Source: Owenia fusiformis (Eukaryota > Annelida > Polychaeta > Sabellida > Oweniidae). Taken from it: a DNA stretch of 64,000 nt. Location of the stretch: assembly GCA_903813345.2 (NCBI GenBank), contig CAIIXF020000012.1:14366932-14430931 (forward strand), read 5' to 3'. The notes beneath the pieces are model-generated. The model was given only the letters and a program-made list of their open reading frames with translations. It was not told the DNA's origin and ran no database searches. Positions within the stretch are counted from its first letter, which is position 1, and each line of letters starts with the position of its first letter. This document shows positions 47,801 to 57,912 of this stretch, piece by piece. The position numbers and the translations under genes are program-made.

Positions 47801-50800
47801 AACAGTTAGAGGGGGGGGCTCTTATGGAAGGAAGTTGCCTCCTGTGACCAGGAATCTGATAACCCCTTCATCAAATATCTTTAAAAAATCAAAAGAAAAT
47901 CCAATATTCAATGTTTTGAGCCATATTTCACTAGAACTGGTCCATGATTTATGAAGATATTGACATTTCAAGATCATATCGGGGTATGTTCGCGATTTCA
48001 CAGGAAAATGTTTTCGTCTGTGGAAGCTAAGCACATTTCTTTGGATCACAATAACTTTGCAACTTACAAAGGTAGGATGCTAGTTTTAAGCCATGATGTG
48101 CAAGATTTAAAATTGAACAAAGTCAGAAAATATTAGTTCTTCAAGACTGCAGCTTAAAAAATTCTCAGGTGAAAGGTTTTGAAGGGTTGAAGAATCACGG
48201 ATATTGAAAATCATTTTCCAGTAATATTTGGTTAGGGCTTACAATTTCTGCAATTTCAAGACTAGGAAAAATGTATGGTACCAACATAAATTTTAGACCT
48301 TCCTCTACAACATGTGAAAATAAAAAATAATTCCTGCAAGTAATAAGGGAAATATGGCCCGTTGCAGGGGTTCACTTTTTGGACCACCCTGTATATACGA
48401 GGGCCGATCCAGAAGTTCTGATTAAAATGCTCTCACTCACAAAATTAGCATTTTCCACAATACTTTTAGACTATTTAGGTCATTTAATCCCTCATAAGTT
48501 ATAAAAAATAGATGCTGGTAATGAACATTTCTGAAGTTATGGTTGATATGGTAACCTCAATTACGTAAAAGCGGGACAGGGTAATATTTGTTAAGTTTAA
48601 AATTGTTTTACTTTTGATTAAATGATCAAAACCCCATTAAGAGGTTCCATTATTCTACAAATGGCTGTTTTAACATTAACTGCTGTTTGTGTCCTATTCT
48701 CATAAGAGTGAAATCGTTTTAAATTCTGTTTGATATCGAAAACATGAACACTTTATAATACATTAGACAAGACATGAGACACTAAGCTTTTAGTTCATCT
48801 ACGTAAAACAATGCAAAGTGACCAAATAGAGCCAAAGATTCAAACATGTTTGACTAGGACAACATATATATTTCACAAATCTTGCATGGTCTACATGAAT
48901 ATTATCAGAAACAAGTTAAATATGTAGGTACATGGGCTTTTCAATATACGTACTTCCCAGATAATGCCCCTCTGGACTTTGTTGTGTTTTGACTTTTGAC
49001 TGGCCCTAAATAGAGAGATCAACATATCTCATATTTTAGAACATTTGTTGAAATCAAGAATGCTGTCAACACCTCACTAGAACTGCAAAGATGTGTAGAA
49101 ATAGTGGGCAGATAGATACAAGAGTGTATTTAAGTATTGTTTAAATGCAGAAGGGCATTATTTTGAGTATCGTATATATCTTCGTTGAGTTTCAACTCAA
49201 ATAGGATTGCACAGTTGGATTAAGTTTTTCAGATTTTCAATATAAGTTGACGTCAATATGAGCTCAAGTCCTGGACCAAGTGCCCCTACCATGGGATAGG
49301 AGAAGTGTAATTACAGAAAGTTCTATAAATTAATCATTCTGAAAATTCTTTGCTGTATAGGCAAATAAATTTAGTAAAATTTCAAGTGATTACCATTACT
49401 TTATCACTCAACATCAATAGTTATCACTCAATATCAGTAGTTCGAAGAACTGCAATAACTGTATTGGATGGATGCACAGTACCTTTGATAAGATTCTCTC
49501 ATTGTATGACACATATAGAATGGATGCACAGTACCTTTGATAAGATTCTCTCATTGTAGGACACATATAGAATGGATGCACAGTACCTTTGATAAGATTC
49601 TCTCATTGTATGACACATATAGAATGGATGCACAGTACCTTTGATAAGATTCTCTCATTGTATGACACATATAGAATGGATGCACAGTACCTTTGATAAG
49701 ATTCTCTCATTGTATGACACCCCATCTCCATAGTAAACTACCATATCAGGGTAGTTTCCATCGGGACGGTCAGCAGGGAACGTACCGTCCGTTCCGAAGA
49801 AGTTTGTAAAGATAGAGTTTATAGCTTTGTGAGTATGGGTGCGGCACCCATAATCCGTCATGTTCATGTTAGCAAGTGCGAATTCAATCTCCGCTATAAA
49901 AACACACGAAATCTTGTTACAACAACCAAAAGAAACAAACTGGGAATTTACATGCAAAATGTCACCTCCAATTGCCATTTGTTACAGACGCTGAAGTCCG
50001 AACGCCGACTGCTGTCCTCAAAAAAGTTTGAGACTATAGAAAGATGTCTCCACGTCACATAAAAAGGAGACTTGCTGTACAGATATGTTAATAGATGGCA
50101 GCATTAGTATCGGTTAGGCAAGTAAACTTTTCCTTTATATGGAGAAATTCAAGATAATTTAATCTTATTCTTGTATATTATATTTTATACAAGGAGGATT
50201 GGCTCCCAGAGTGCAACATCGATATTCTGTCCCATATATGGGCATGTCGTGCTACAAAATTTGAATTCCAACAGCCGCCATTTTGTTCACTTCAACATTT
50301 GAATCGTGAATTTTGGTCTTATTTCTTAACTAAAAATTCTAAAACTCACAGGAAATGATCGAAATATTGGTTCGAATCTTTTGAACTGTTTATTTTGAAT
50401 TTATAATCGGTTATGATTTCAGAAAATAACGACATCTCGGCGTTTTCATTGTTGGAAAATATCGACTTCGAATCTGGGAGCCAATCCTCCTTGATTTTAT
50501 AGTACTATGTAAACCATATGTAAATGCATTCTTTCGTATAAATGAGGCAATAAATATAGAATACAACAAGAACCGAACTTAACAACTTATAGCCCTTGGG
50601 GATGATGTATTAATTGAATTGAAAATTCAATTCCGAGTTTGAAACATACCTTTCGTTGTGTAATCTCCTAGATTAAAGTGTATGTTAGTCCACTTGCTGA
50701 AGCTTAAAGCTCCCACGCGTACGTCCAACTGCCCATTACGTTCCTGTAAAACGAGATACAATACACTCTGTAATGTGTGTCATCTCAGAGGTGATGGCAA

Positions 50801-52971
50801 AAGTAGATCCGCATGAGTGACTCACTTAGAAAGGGAGGGGGCGAAAATGTAATTTATGTAAATCAACCAACGAAGAGAATTGCATTGACCTACTTCCCAT
50901 TTCAGCCAAAAGGTGGTAGCACCAATCATGGCAAGGTATACCCAAAACTAGAAGCGCTGTCTGAACTTTCGCTTATCCCCCCTTTCCTCAGATTTCTGTG
51001 GCATGCACAGCTTATTTCGTGTGACAGTTTTAGTATTTGATTAGACGAAAGCATTCCTGATGATAACGCTCCTATCATATTGAAATATTACAATTGCCCA
51101 ACAATTGAACAACACCCAAAAGCCATTTAAAATAATAGACACACATTTTTTGTCAGCTCTTATGGGAAATATTACATTTATATATATATATAATTATTTT
51201 AAATTTGAAAAACAATGCGAAGAAATGCTTTCGGATCTAGACTGATGTAATGAAAATATTTTAATTGCCAGATTCAAATACGTACCGCAATGTTATGGCT
51301 CCTTAAAAGGTTCACTAGTACGTACCGCAATGTTAAGGCTCCTTAAAAGGTTCACTAGTACGTACCGCAATGTTAAGGCTCCTTAAAAGGTTCACTCGTA
51401 CGTACCGCAATGTTATGGCTCCTTAAAAGTTCACTAATACGTACCGCAATGTTAAGGCTCCTTAAAAGGTTCACTCGTACGTACCGCAATGTTAAGGCTC
51501 CTTAAAGGTTCACTAATACGTAACGCAATGTTAAGGCTCCTTAAAAGATTCACTAATACGTACCGCAATGTTAAGGCTCCTTAAAAGGTTCACTAATACG
51601 TACCGCAATGTTAAGGCTCCTTAAAAGGTTCACTGCGTGCCATTTAGCTCTAACCCTTTCTTCCATAGAGATAGAACATGACGTATCAAAGATGAACAAT
51701 ATATCTCCGCATACTGAAATGAAATGTATATAAATACGATATAGGTTCTCGAGGAACCCATAGCCATAACTTATCGTCTTTCTGAAGTTAATTTAAAGTG
51801 TCATGAACTGAATGTAAAGGTCCATGTGCAGTATAGCATATTAAAACATATTATTTTAATAAAAAAAACTTTGTATTTATGCCTAGAAAGTTCTCATGGT
51901 GAAGGATATAACCGTCTAAGATCACGTACCATACTGCACATGGACCTTAACTGCTCTGTAGTGAAAGGAAGGTGTCGGGACCTTACCATTGCCATATACA
52001 CCCCATGCAGACAGATCGTCATAAATTACATTCGTATGATGTGAGACTCGACATTCACCAGGAAACTTGAAATAATTTGTCACCCATGGAGCAAATTTTT
52101 GCTGCTAAATAAATGGTGAATGACAGCCAAATTAAGTTTATATAAGTATGAAAATAGCATGATGTCTTGATATTTAAAGGTAACGTCGTTGGCAGTGATG
52201 GCGGTGATGGTTTTTCGTTGCGGTTTTATCTTTACATCTTAATCTCAATCACCACCATCACTATATTCCATGGGCTTTCAACTAGAGCCCATGCTATATT
52301 CAAACGAGTTTCCTTGAAGTATCAAGACGAACTGCTATTCTCATACTTATAGAACTCAATGTGACTGTCATTCACCATTTATAAAGCAGTAAAAAAAATT
52401 GATTTGCTTCATGGGTGGCAAAATCTTTCTAATTTCACTGTGAATGTCGAGTCTCGCACCATACGAATGTAATTTTAGGCGATCTGTCCGCATGGGGTGA
52501 TATACTGAGTATAAACTGCCGGGACCTTATCATTGTCAAATTTACTTTTGGCATGTACTGACGTATAAAGTGTCGTGACTTTACCATTGCCATGTACTGA
52601 CGTATAAAGTGTCGGGACTTTACCATTGCCATGTACTGACGTATAAAGTGTTGTGACTTTACCATTGCCATGTACTGAAGTATTAAGTGTCGGGACTTTA
52701 CCATTGCCATGTACTGACGTACAGGTATACAGTGTCGGGACCTTACCATTGCCATATACTGACGTATAAAACGTTGGGACCTTATCGTTATTCTGTAGTG
52801 AAACGAAATTAATGTAATCTTACCATTGTTCTGTAGTGAAGGAAATTCGTTTGGACCGAGGGGTGAAGTTTCATCTGGAAGGAGTTCCTCGTCACCAAAG
52901 GTCTGACTTTGGATAAACTGGGGTATCATAACCAAACATACACAAACTAGGATATGTTTCAGGTTCGACAT
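41849..52971 (-). CDS. Secreted protein with two von Willebrand A domains (vWA gene 2), 7 exons
   Basis: Paralogue of the gene at 8628-1662. Exons in transcript order: 52971-52824, 51713-51604, 50743-50650, 49893-49691, 46770-46518, 46090-45996, 42397-41849. Phases are 1,0,1,0,1,0 and the total is 1452 nt (483 aa plus stop). Exon 1 has a clear signal peptide (HILVCVCLVMIPQFIQS). Domain 1 opens CGDILFIFDTSCSI with a DxSxS MIDAS, and later VVYYGDGVSYNERI. Domain 2 opens CVDIVFGFDTSCSI and ends near IIFYDGMTSPGR and KTYTCSA. Both MIDAS sites carry Cys in the variable place, as domain 1 of gene 1 does. A matrix or adhesion role is inferred. Three of its donors are embedded in minisatellites and one in a hAT target duplication. 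The intron inside domain 2 is absent from gene 1. Confidence 0.83.
42398..43380. other. Intron 6 of vWA gene 2, last part
   Basis: Nothing coding was seen. A loosely inverted pair (TTGACCTAATTTTCACCAAAA near 42618, its inverse near 42914) marks another degraded fold-back of about 300 bp. Confidence 0.4.
43381..43888. mobile_element. Fold-back element, GGAATAGCCTGACTACGG family, copy A
   Basis: Arms of about 67 bp (43381-43447 and 43822-43888) are near-perfect inverses and contain ACCGTTGTCACAAATGGCGG. The core shares GATTCCGTTGTCATTGA and TTGTGGCGATTCAC with copy B at 56396-57438. No coding frame. Confidence 0.75.
43908..44554. mobile_element. Tc1/mariner-type fold-back MITE, 647 bp
   Basis: The ends are CAGGGTGTCCCGAAAGTATG and its inverse, flanked by TA. 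The arms are long (about 300 bp), so most of the element folds on itself. No transposase frame. Confidence 0.85.
44689..45424. mobile_element. Fold-back element, 736 bp
   Basis: The ends are AAGCCACTCAGTAAAATTAC and its inverse. Further inverse blocks include GTTCCTGACACGTTTGGG and CGGGAAGACAAAATTTG; arms are about 170 bp. Target duplication not clear. Non-coding. Confidence 0.75.
45560..45719. mobile_element. Small mariner-type MITE, 160 bp
   Basis: The ends are CAAGGGGGTCAAAAA and the inverse of CAGGGTGGTCAAAAAGG, flanked by TA. It is the full-length relative of the fragment at 5237-5312. Confidence 0.7.
45800..45986. mobile_element. hAT-type MITE copy 1, on a splice donor
   Basis: The ends are CAAGGAGGATTGGCTCCC and the inverse. 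The flanking repeat ATGTTTTAC (8-9 bp) is on both sides. Minus-strand reading of this repeat is GTAAAACAT, the 5' splice site of vWA gene 2 exon 6. The element is internally shortened against its relatives (187 versus about 300 bp). Confidence 0.8.
46795..46880 (+). repeat. Possible tRNA-derived SINE head
   Basis: A B-box-like GGTTCGATCCC (46858-46868) lies in a small hairpin (AACT...AGTT), preceded by an A-box-like GGTGAAGAGGC about 35 bases upstream. No tail or second copy was identified in the window. Confidence 0.3.
46979..47273. mobile_element. hAT-type MITE copy 2
   Basis: Ends CATGGAGGATTGGCTCC and GGGAGCCAATCCTCCTTG. The interior matches copy 3 (for example TTCACTTCAACATTTGAATC). Its flanking duplication is no longer clear, so it is probably older than copies 1 and 3. 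Confidence 0.78.
47422..48391. mobile_element. Tc1/mariner-type fold-back element, 970 bp
   Basis: The ends are CGGGGTGGTCCAAAAAGGTG and the near-inverse with CAGGGTGGTCC, flanked by TA. Terminal inverted repeats are long. The frames inside lack transposase motifs. Confidence 0.78.
48392..49465. other. Intron 4 of vWA gene 2, middle part
   Basis: Starts TACGAGGGCCGATCCAGAAG next to the preceding element, which resembles a mariner-type end, but no matching second end was found. Otherwise nothing recognised. Confidence 0.4.
49466..49724 (-). repeat. Minisatellite on the exon 4 donor of vWA gene 2
   Basis: Five 52-bp units, nearly identical. On the minus strand each holds the exon end (AATGAGAGAATCTTATCAAAG broken here by the donor GTACTG) plus intron bases. 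The unit at the right end is the real exon-intron boundary (49691/49690); four more donor copies follow in the intron. Confidence 0.92.
50190..50493. mobile_element. hAT-type MITE copy 3, 304 bp
   Basis: Terminal repeats CAAGGAGGATTGGCTCCC and inverse, with the perfect 8-bp duplication ATTTTATA (50182-50189, 50494-50501). It lies in intron 3 of vWA gene 2. Best-preserved copy of the family here. Confidence 0.88.
51279..51634 (-). repeat. Minisatellite on the exon 2 donor of vWA gene 2
   Basis: Nine copies of a 40-bp unit. On the minus strand each is 31 bases of exon end (GTGAACCTTTTAAGGAGCC through ATTGCG) and 9 bases of intron start (GTACGTATT). The highest-coordinate unit is the real junction (51604/51603); eight more lie in the intron. 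Confidence 0.93.
51816..51948. mobile_element. Small fold-back MITE, AAGGTCCATGTGCAGTA
   Basis: The ends are AAAGGTCCATGTGCAGTAT and its inverse. A relative lies at 29861-29945. It lies in intron 1 of vWA gene 2. Confidence 0.75.
51999..52499. mobile_element. Fold-back element inside the exon 1 junction array
   Basis: Arms of about 165 bp starting CACCCCATGCAGACAGATCG and the inverse. ATATA flanks both sides. A repeat unit of the exon 1 array lies outside on the left (about 51972-51998), so the element was inserted within the array. The core has a CATGGGCTTTC hairpin also seen at 62466-62482. Confidence 0.8.
52513..52840 (-). repeat. Minisatellite on the exon 1 donor of vWA gene 2
   Basis: About seven units of 39 bp plus an intermediate copy nearest the exon. 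Minus-strand units contain CAATGGTAAAG, matching the real junction CAATG/GTAAGA at 52824/52823. The copy at about 52787-52812 (TTCACTACAGAATAACG) links the diverged units to the exon end. The frame stays open through the array. Confidence 0.85.
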
Positions 52972-53292
52972 CCTGTAAGTACAATAGCAAAGGAAAGAAA
53001 GCCATCAGTAAAATCATTGATTCTATCGAAAATAAAAATCATTGACAAAACTGACCATTTTTGAACACGAAATTTTTAGAGATGATTTAATGTTGGATTT
53101 CTTAAAGTAACTTATGTTTTACCAATGTACGTGTCAAGTCTCTAGACTTTAACAACTATAACTGATACAATCCTAACTCCGCAGTGATATTACATTTTCC
53201 AGGGTGTAATAAGGAGTATATTTCCACCAAGTTTAATGACATGATTACAATCCTGAGATATCATAATCACTTGCGAAATTCATTGGTCAACC

Positions 53293-53950
53293 TTGAATAC
53301 CAGGACTGAACATCCCTATTTGAGTACAAGTAAACCCTTGAATACCAGAATTGAATATCCCTATTTGAGTACAGGTAAACCCGTGAATACCAGAATTGAA
53401 CATCCCTATTTGAGTACAAGTGACCAGTTAAATATCATAATTGAATATCCCTATTTGAGTACAAGTAAACCCTTGAATACCATAATTGAATATCTCTATT
53501 TGAGTAGAAGTCAACCATTGAATAGCAGAATTGAATACCCTATTTGAGTACAAGTAAACCCTTGAATAACAGAATTGAATATCCCTATTTGAGTAGGAGT
53601 CAACCATTGAATATCAGAATTTGAATACCCTATTTGAGTACAGGTAAACCCTTGAATACCAGAATTGAATATCCCTATTTGAGTAGAGGTCAATCCTTGA
53701 ATACCAGAATTGAATACCCTATTTGAGTACAAGTAAACCCTTGAATACAAGAATTGAATATCCCTATTTGAGTAGAAGCCAACCCTCGAATACCAGAATT
53801 GAATACCCTTTTTGATTATAAGTAAACCCTCGAATACCAGAATCGAATACCCTTTTTGAGTAGAAGTAAACCCTCGAATACCAAAATTGAATACCCTTTT
53901 TGAGTAGAAGTCAAACCTTGAATACCAGAATTGGATACCCTATTTTAGTG
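53293..53950. repeat. Tandem repeat, about 42-45-bp unit, about 15 copies
   Basis: Units read CCTTGAATACCAGAATTGAA then TATCCCTATTTGAGTA and CAAGTAAAC. It lies 320-980 bp upstream of the start codon of vWA gene 2, thus in its promoter region or leader. The first six units are open on the plus strand (14-residue repeat), then unit length shifts. Confidence 0.9.
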
Positions 53951-55369
53951 CAATCGAGTTGTTCCCATTTTTTGCTAAGCTCGGTTCGCACTTTCAATCA
54001 CCTCTCTCCAGAACGTATTTGTTTTTATCAAATGCAAATGACAGTGCTCGTGCATAAACCAAATGGCCATATACTAGTAAGTAGTTAGTATAGTGAGTTT
54101 TATTGAGTCTATAATAATATTTATAGTTAAAAAGTTATTATATCTTATAAACGTATCATAAAGCAATTATATTGATTCAGTCCAAAAGACTTCAACTTAA
54201 GCTGCAATTCTACTTGGCTGTTTTAAGAAATGTATCAAGTAATGAAACAAAATGATGCGGCAAATGATGTGAAAATAATGCAAAATTAGCAAATAAAACC
54301 AAGTGAACAAAATAAAGCCTCCATATTCGACTACAAATTAAATGTAAACTCCTAAAAATTGCTCTTATATTACAATGATACCGTTCAATGTTAACGAGTG
54401 ACCATATAACAGGTTGTACGTGAAGATCAATGAATGATATCTTCTTCATGCGCTTGAGATATTTTTCTATGTGACTTGCACCAACGTCTTCTAGTCTTTT
54501 GAACAGAACAGAAAAATGTGACGAACATCAAAAGAAGCAACACGCTTTTATTTTTTCGATTTTCTAAGATTGCTCGTAGCTTAATCTGTAACAGAATTTG
54601 TTATATTTAGCTATACTTAAACTGAATACAGAATCTGAAAATCAAAACATTCTAATAAGTGACCGACACGTTTATGCTTACCTTACATATATGGCGTAAA
54701 TTGTTTCTTTGGTTTCCGAAGTCGTTATTCTTTAGAACGTCAAATCTGTATGATATTTAAAAGAACTGAGCAAAACAATTTATACTATTTACATATAATT
54801 CGCCTCATCAATGTCCCTGCCATAGTCATGAAAATCAATTATTTGTTGAAGTCTGGCGTCATTAGCCGGAGTCATGACAATAAATTAAATGACCTGAAAC
54901 CATGGAAACATACGTGTGACAACAGTAGGAGACGACAACGAACATAAAATCAAATAAACTCTATTGTTCATCGTAAGTTTTATTTGTAGACATCAACTTT
55001 ACGACTGCGTGTTGTTTTAAACAATATACTTGCTTACTTTCCCGATTCTGGACGTCCGTCATTTGAGTCAATACTGAATCATTGTTTATCATTTTATATT
55101 GTGTTATTGAAAAAAATGTTAACGTTCATTCCGATCAAGTGAGACATAAACTTTTATTTAGTTTTTATTCTAATCGAATTGCTTTTTAAGCATCCATGTA
55201 TGATTTTGGATTTGAACTGCATAGATGCGTTTGAAAACAATCAGCTAATTAAATATTGCTCGTATACTAATTTAATAGAGACAATAAAAATAATCTAAAA
55301 TGAGAAAACATATACTACTACAGTACACCAGCCAGGCGCAGTATAAAAAATTCAATATACACTTGAAAG
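53951..55369. other. Upstream region of vWA gene 2, nothing recognised
   Basis: AT-rich; no coding exon, RNA gene or paired repeat was recognised. Confidence 0.45.
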
Positions 55370-55905
55370 TGCTGGGTAAAGTCCTGAAAGTCCCAGTGCT
55401 GCCCTATTCTCGAAAGTCCTACAGTAGGTATAGTCCTGAAAACTCTCAGTGTTGAAAGACCCAGGTACAGTCCTGAAAGTTCTAGGTAGATTCTCAAAAG
55501 TCCTACAAAAGTTACAGTCCTGAAAGCTCTGTATAGGTACAGTGTTGAAAGACCCAGGTACACTCCTGAAAGTTCTAGGTAGAGTCTCGAAAGTCCTACA
55601 AAAGGTACAGTCCTGGAAGCTGTATACTAGTATAGGTACAGCATGGAAAGACCCAAGTACAGTCCTGGAAGTTCTAGGTAGAGTCTCAAATGTCCTACAG
55701 TAGGTACAGTCCTGAAAGCTGTATACTAGTATAGGTACAGCATGGAAAGACCCAAGTACAGTCCTGAAAGTTAGAGTCTAGAAACTCTTCTAATTGTCCT
55801 GAAAGTCCAACTGGTCCAATGTTCAGTCCTGAAAGGAAAGGTCTAGGTCCAGTCTAGAAAGCCCCATGTACAGTCCTGAAAGTACAAGATAAAGTCCAGT
55901 TCAGT
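55370..55905. repeat. Degenerate tandem repeat of GTCCTGAAAG
   Basis: Short motifs such as CAGTCCTGAAAG, CTAGGTAGAGTCTC and AAAGACCCAGGTAC recur in a longer period of roughly 100 bp (for example the CTGTATACTAGTATAGGTAC block near 55620 and 55718). Non-coding. Confidence 0.8.
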
Positions 55906-56395
55906 ACTAGGTACTGTCTTGAAAATTCTAGGTAGTCTACATGTCTACATGTATGTGACGTTCTCCAGTACAGCCTAGAAAATCTTACATTTAGCGAGAC
56001 TTGTCTTTGGTGTTATTCGTCATCAGTTCAGATTCCAAATTTTGCGAGAATAAATTGCTTTGAGGTATTTTACAAAGTGATATGCTGACCTACTTGTGTA
56101 AAACCTCTATAATATGGCTACAATAATGTTTTCGTAAGCTATTGTTGTTTTTCAGATAATAATGTATTAAAATGTCATATAACTGTCCATCCATTGAAAA
56201 TATTGAAATTACATATTTGATTGACGTTGATGGGATCGATACGTTAACATGGTATACACTTTATGGAAAATAATGTAAGATGGATTGATATCATAGACGC
56301 ATCTTTCACAAGCAATATTCCCCGAATGCCGGAGTGAGTTATGAAATACAGAAAGATATTTACCGAAAATAGGATTAAACATCTGTTTTCACACC

Positions 56396-57438
56396 GGAAT
56401 GCCCTGAGAACGGTAAACTCAGATACCGTTGTCACAAATGACGGACGTAGCCGTCGCAGCAACTCTTTAAAGGAATATTCCTTGCCAAACCATCTCTCTC
56501 CTCATATGGTAGCTATAACCATATATATGCTTGCCATGTTTAGCAAAACACGCAAAAATGTTTTGATATGGTCAAATTTGATCACTTAGAAATGTGATGC
56601 TCAATTCCAGTAAGCTGCCATCTTTTAAAATTTCACACAGGAAGTGATGTCATCGACTCTCAAGTTTGCATGTAGCATTAGGTGAGGAGCTATTAAGAAT
56701 TACAAAACCAGCTAAATATTCTTTTTCAACTTTGTATCTTATTTAATCCTTCTGAAAATCCCTTCTTTTATTCTGAGTTGACAAGCCCTGAAAATATTTT
56801 TGCACAGAAAGTAATGATCACTTGTCTAGAAGTGATTTTGTGCTACTTTCCTACACTGTTATGGGCAAGGTTATAGAAGTTGAGAGTTGATGACATCACT
56901 TCCTGCAAGAAATCTTAAAAGATGGCAGCTCACTGGAAATAAGCACTAGATTTTTAAATGATCAATATTGACCATATTAAAACATTTTCCCATGTTTTGC
57001 TAAATATGGAAACTATATATATGATTATAGCTACCATATCAAGAGAGAAAGGGTCTGGCAAGGAATATTCCTTTAATCACTTGCATACAATTATTGGTTC
57101 CCATTCATGTCTCGTTCCCGTTGTAATTTCTCCTATGTTCCATTGCAATACATATGTACACCGTTGTCCGTTGTCACATCTCACCATGTGCCGTTGTCTG
57201 TATTAATTATTTGAAATTCACATTCCGTTGTCATTGACAATATGGAAGACGGTATTTTGTGGCGATTCACAACCACATTTGATCAAAATTAGGATTTCAA
57301 ATAATCACAAGAATACATGCACAGAATTAGCGACGATGTCCCATGGAATGAGAACCAAGTGATTAAAGAGTTGAAGTGACTATTTAAGTCCGTCATTTGT
57401 GACAACGGTATCTGAATTTAAACCGTTGTCAGGGTGTT
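56396..57438. mobile_element. Fold-back element, copy B, host of a nested insertion
   Basis: Relative of 43381-43888. Both arms contain the ACCGTTGTCACAAATGACGG motif. The core shares CATTCCGTTGTCATTGAC. The left arm is split from the core by the TTAA-flanked element at 56471-57072. Confidence 0.72.
56471..57072. mobile_element. piggyBac-type MITE (TTAA), nested
   Basis: The ends are AGGAATATTCCTTGCCA and its inverse. TTAA is duplicated at 56467-56470 and 57073-57076. Arms are about 200 bp, with TGATGTCATC blocks. The sequence without it would read CAACTCTTTAATCACTTG, as the right arm of the host element shows. Confidence 0.82.
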
Positions 57439-57912
57439 CAGTTGAGACATGCTAAGATGTGACAACGGACTATGCATGGTTGATGTATATAATTGGAACA
57501 TGAAAAAAATGACATCGGTCAACGGTAACTAGACACATTATAGTTTTCTTTCTTAGATACCTTGTCAAATGTTACTGTTGTCATCCCGATTTTACAGCAT
57601 TTTAACCCACATTTGAATTCATACAATCCGTTATACCGTTTCATATTTTAGTTGGTAAAATTAAAGTCTGTATTTCGATGGTAGAACATATTCAACTATA
57701 CGATGAGTAGGAATACACATTCTTTCATTGTTGTACCAAAGGAATTTCATCAATAATTTCATCTAATCAACAATAACAATACACTGTATATAACAAATAA
57801 GTACACACCCGGATAGAATTAAAATTACACTGTTTAGCCGGGAAATATATTTCCCTGTCACTTGTAAGACATACGCCAATCAGATAGTGAGAATATAACA
57901 GCGATGTAATTA

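Noticed and set aside
49466-51634. CRISPR-like look of regularly spaced repeats
   Set aside because: Units are contiguous without unique spacers and overlap exon ends in an animal genome.
53293-53750. Open frames with 14-residue repeats on both strands
   Set aside because: Product of a tandem array; the unit length changes along it and there is no start context or splice partner.
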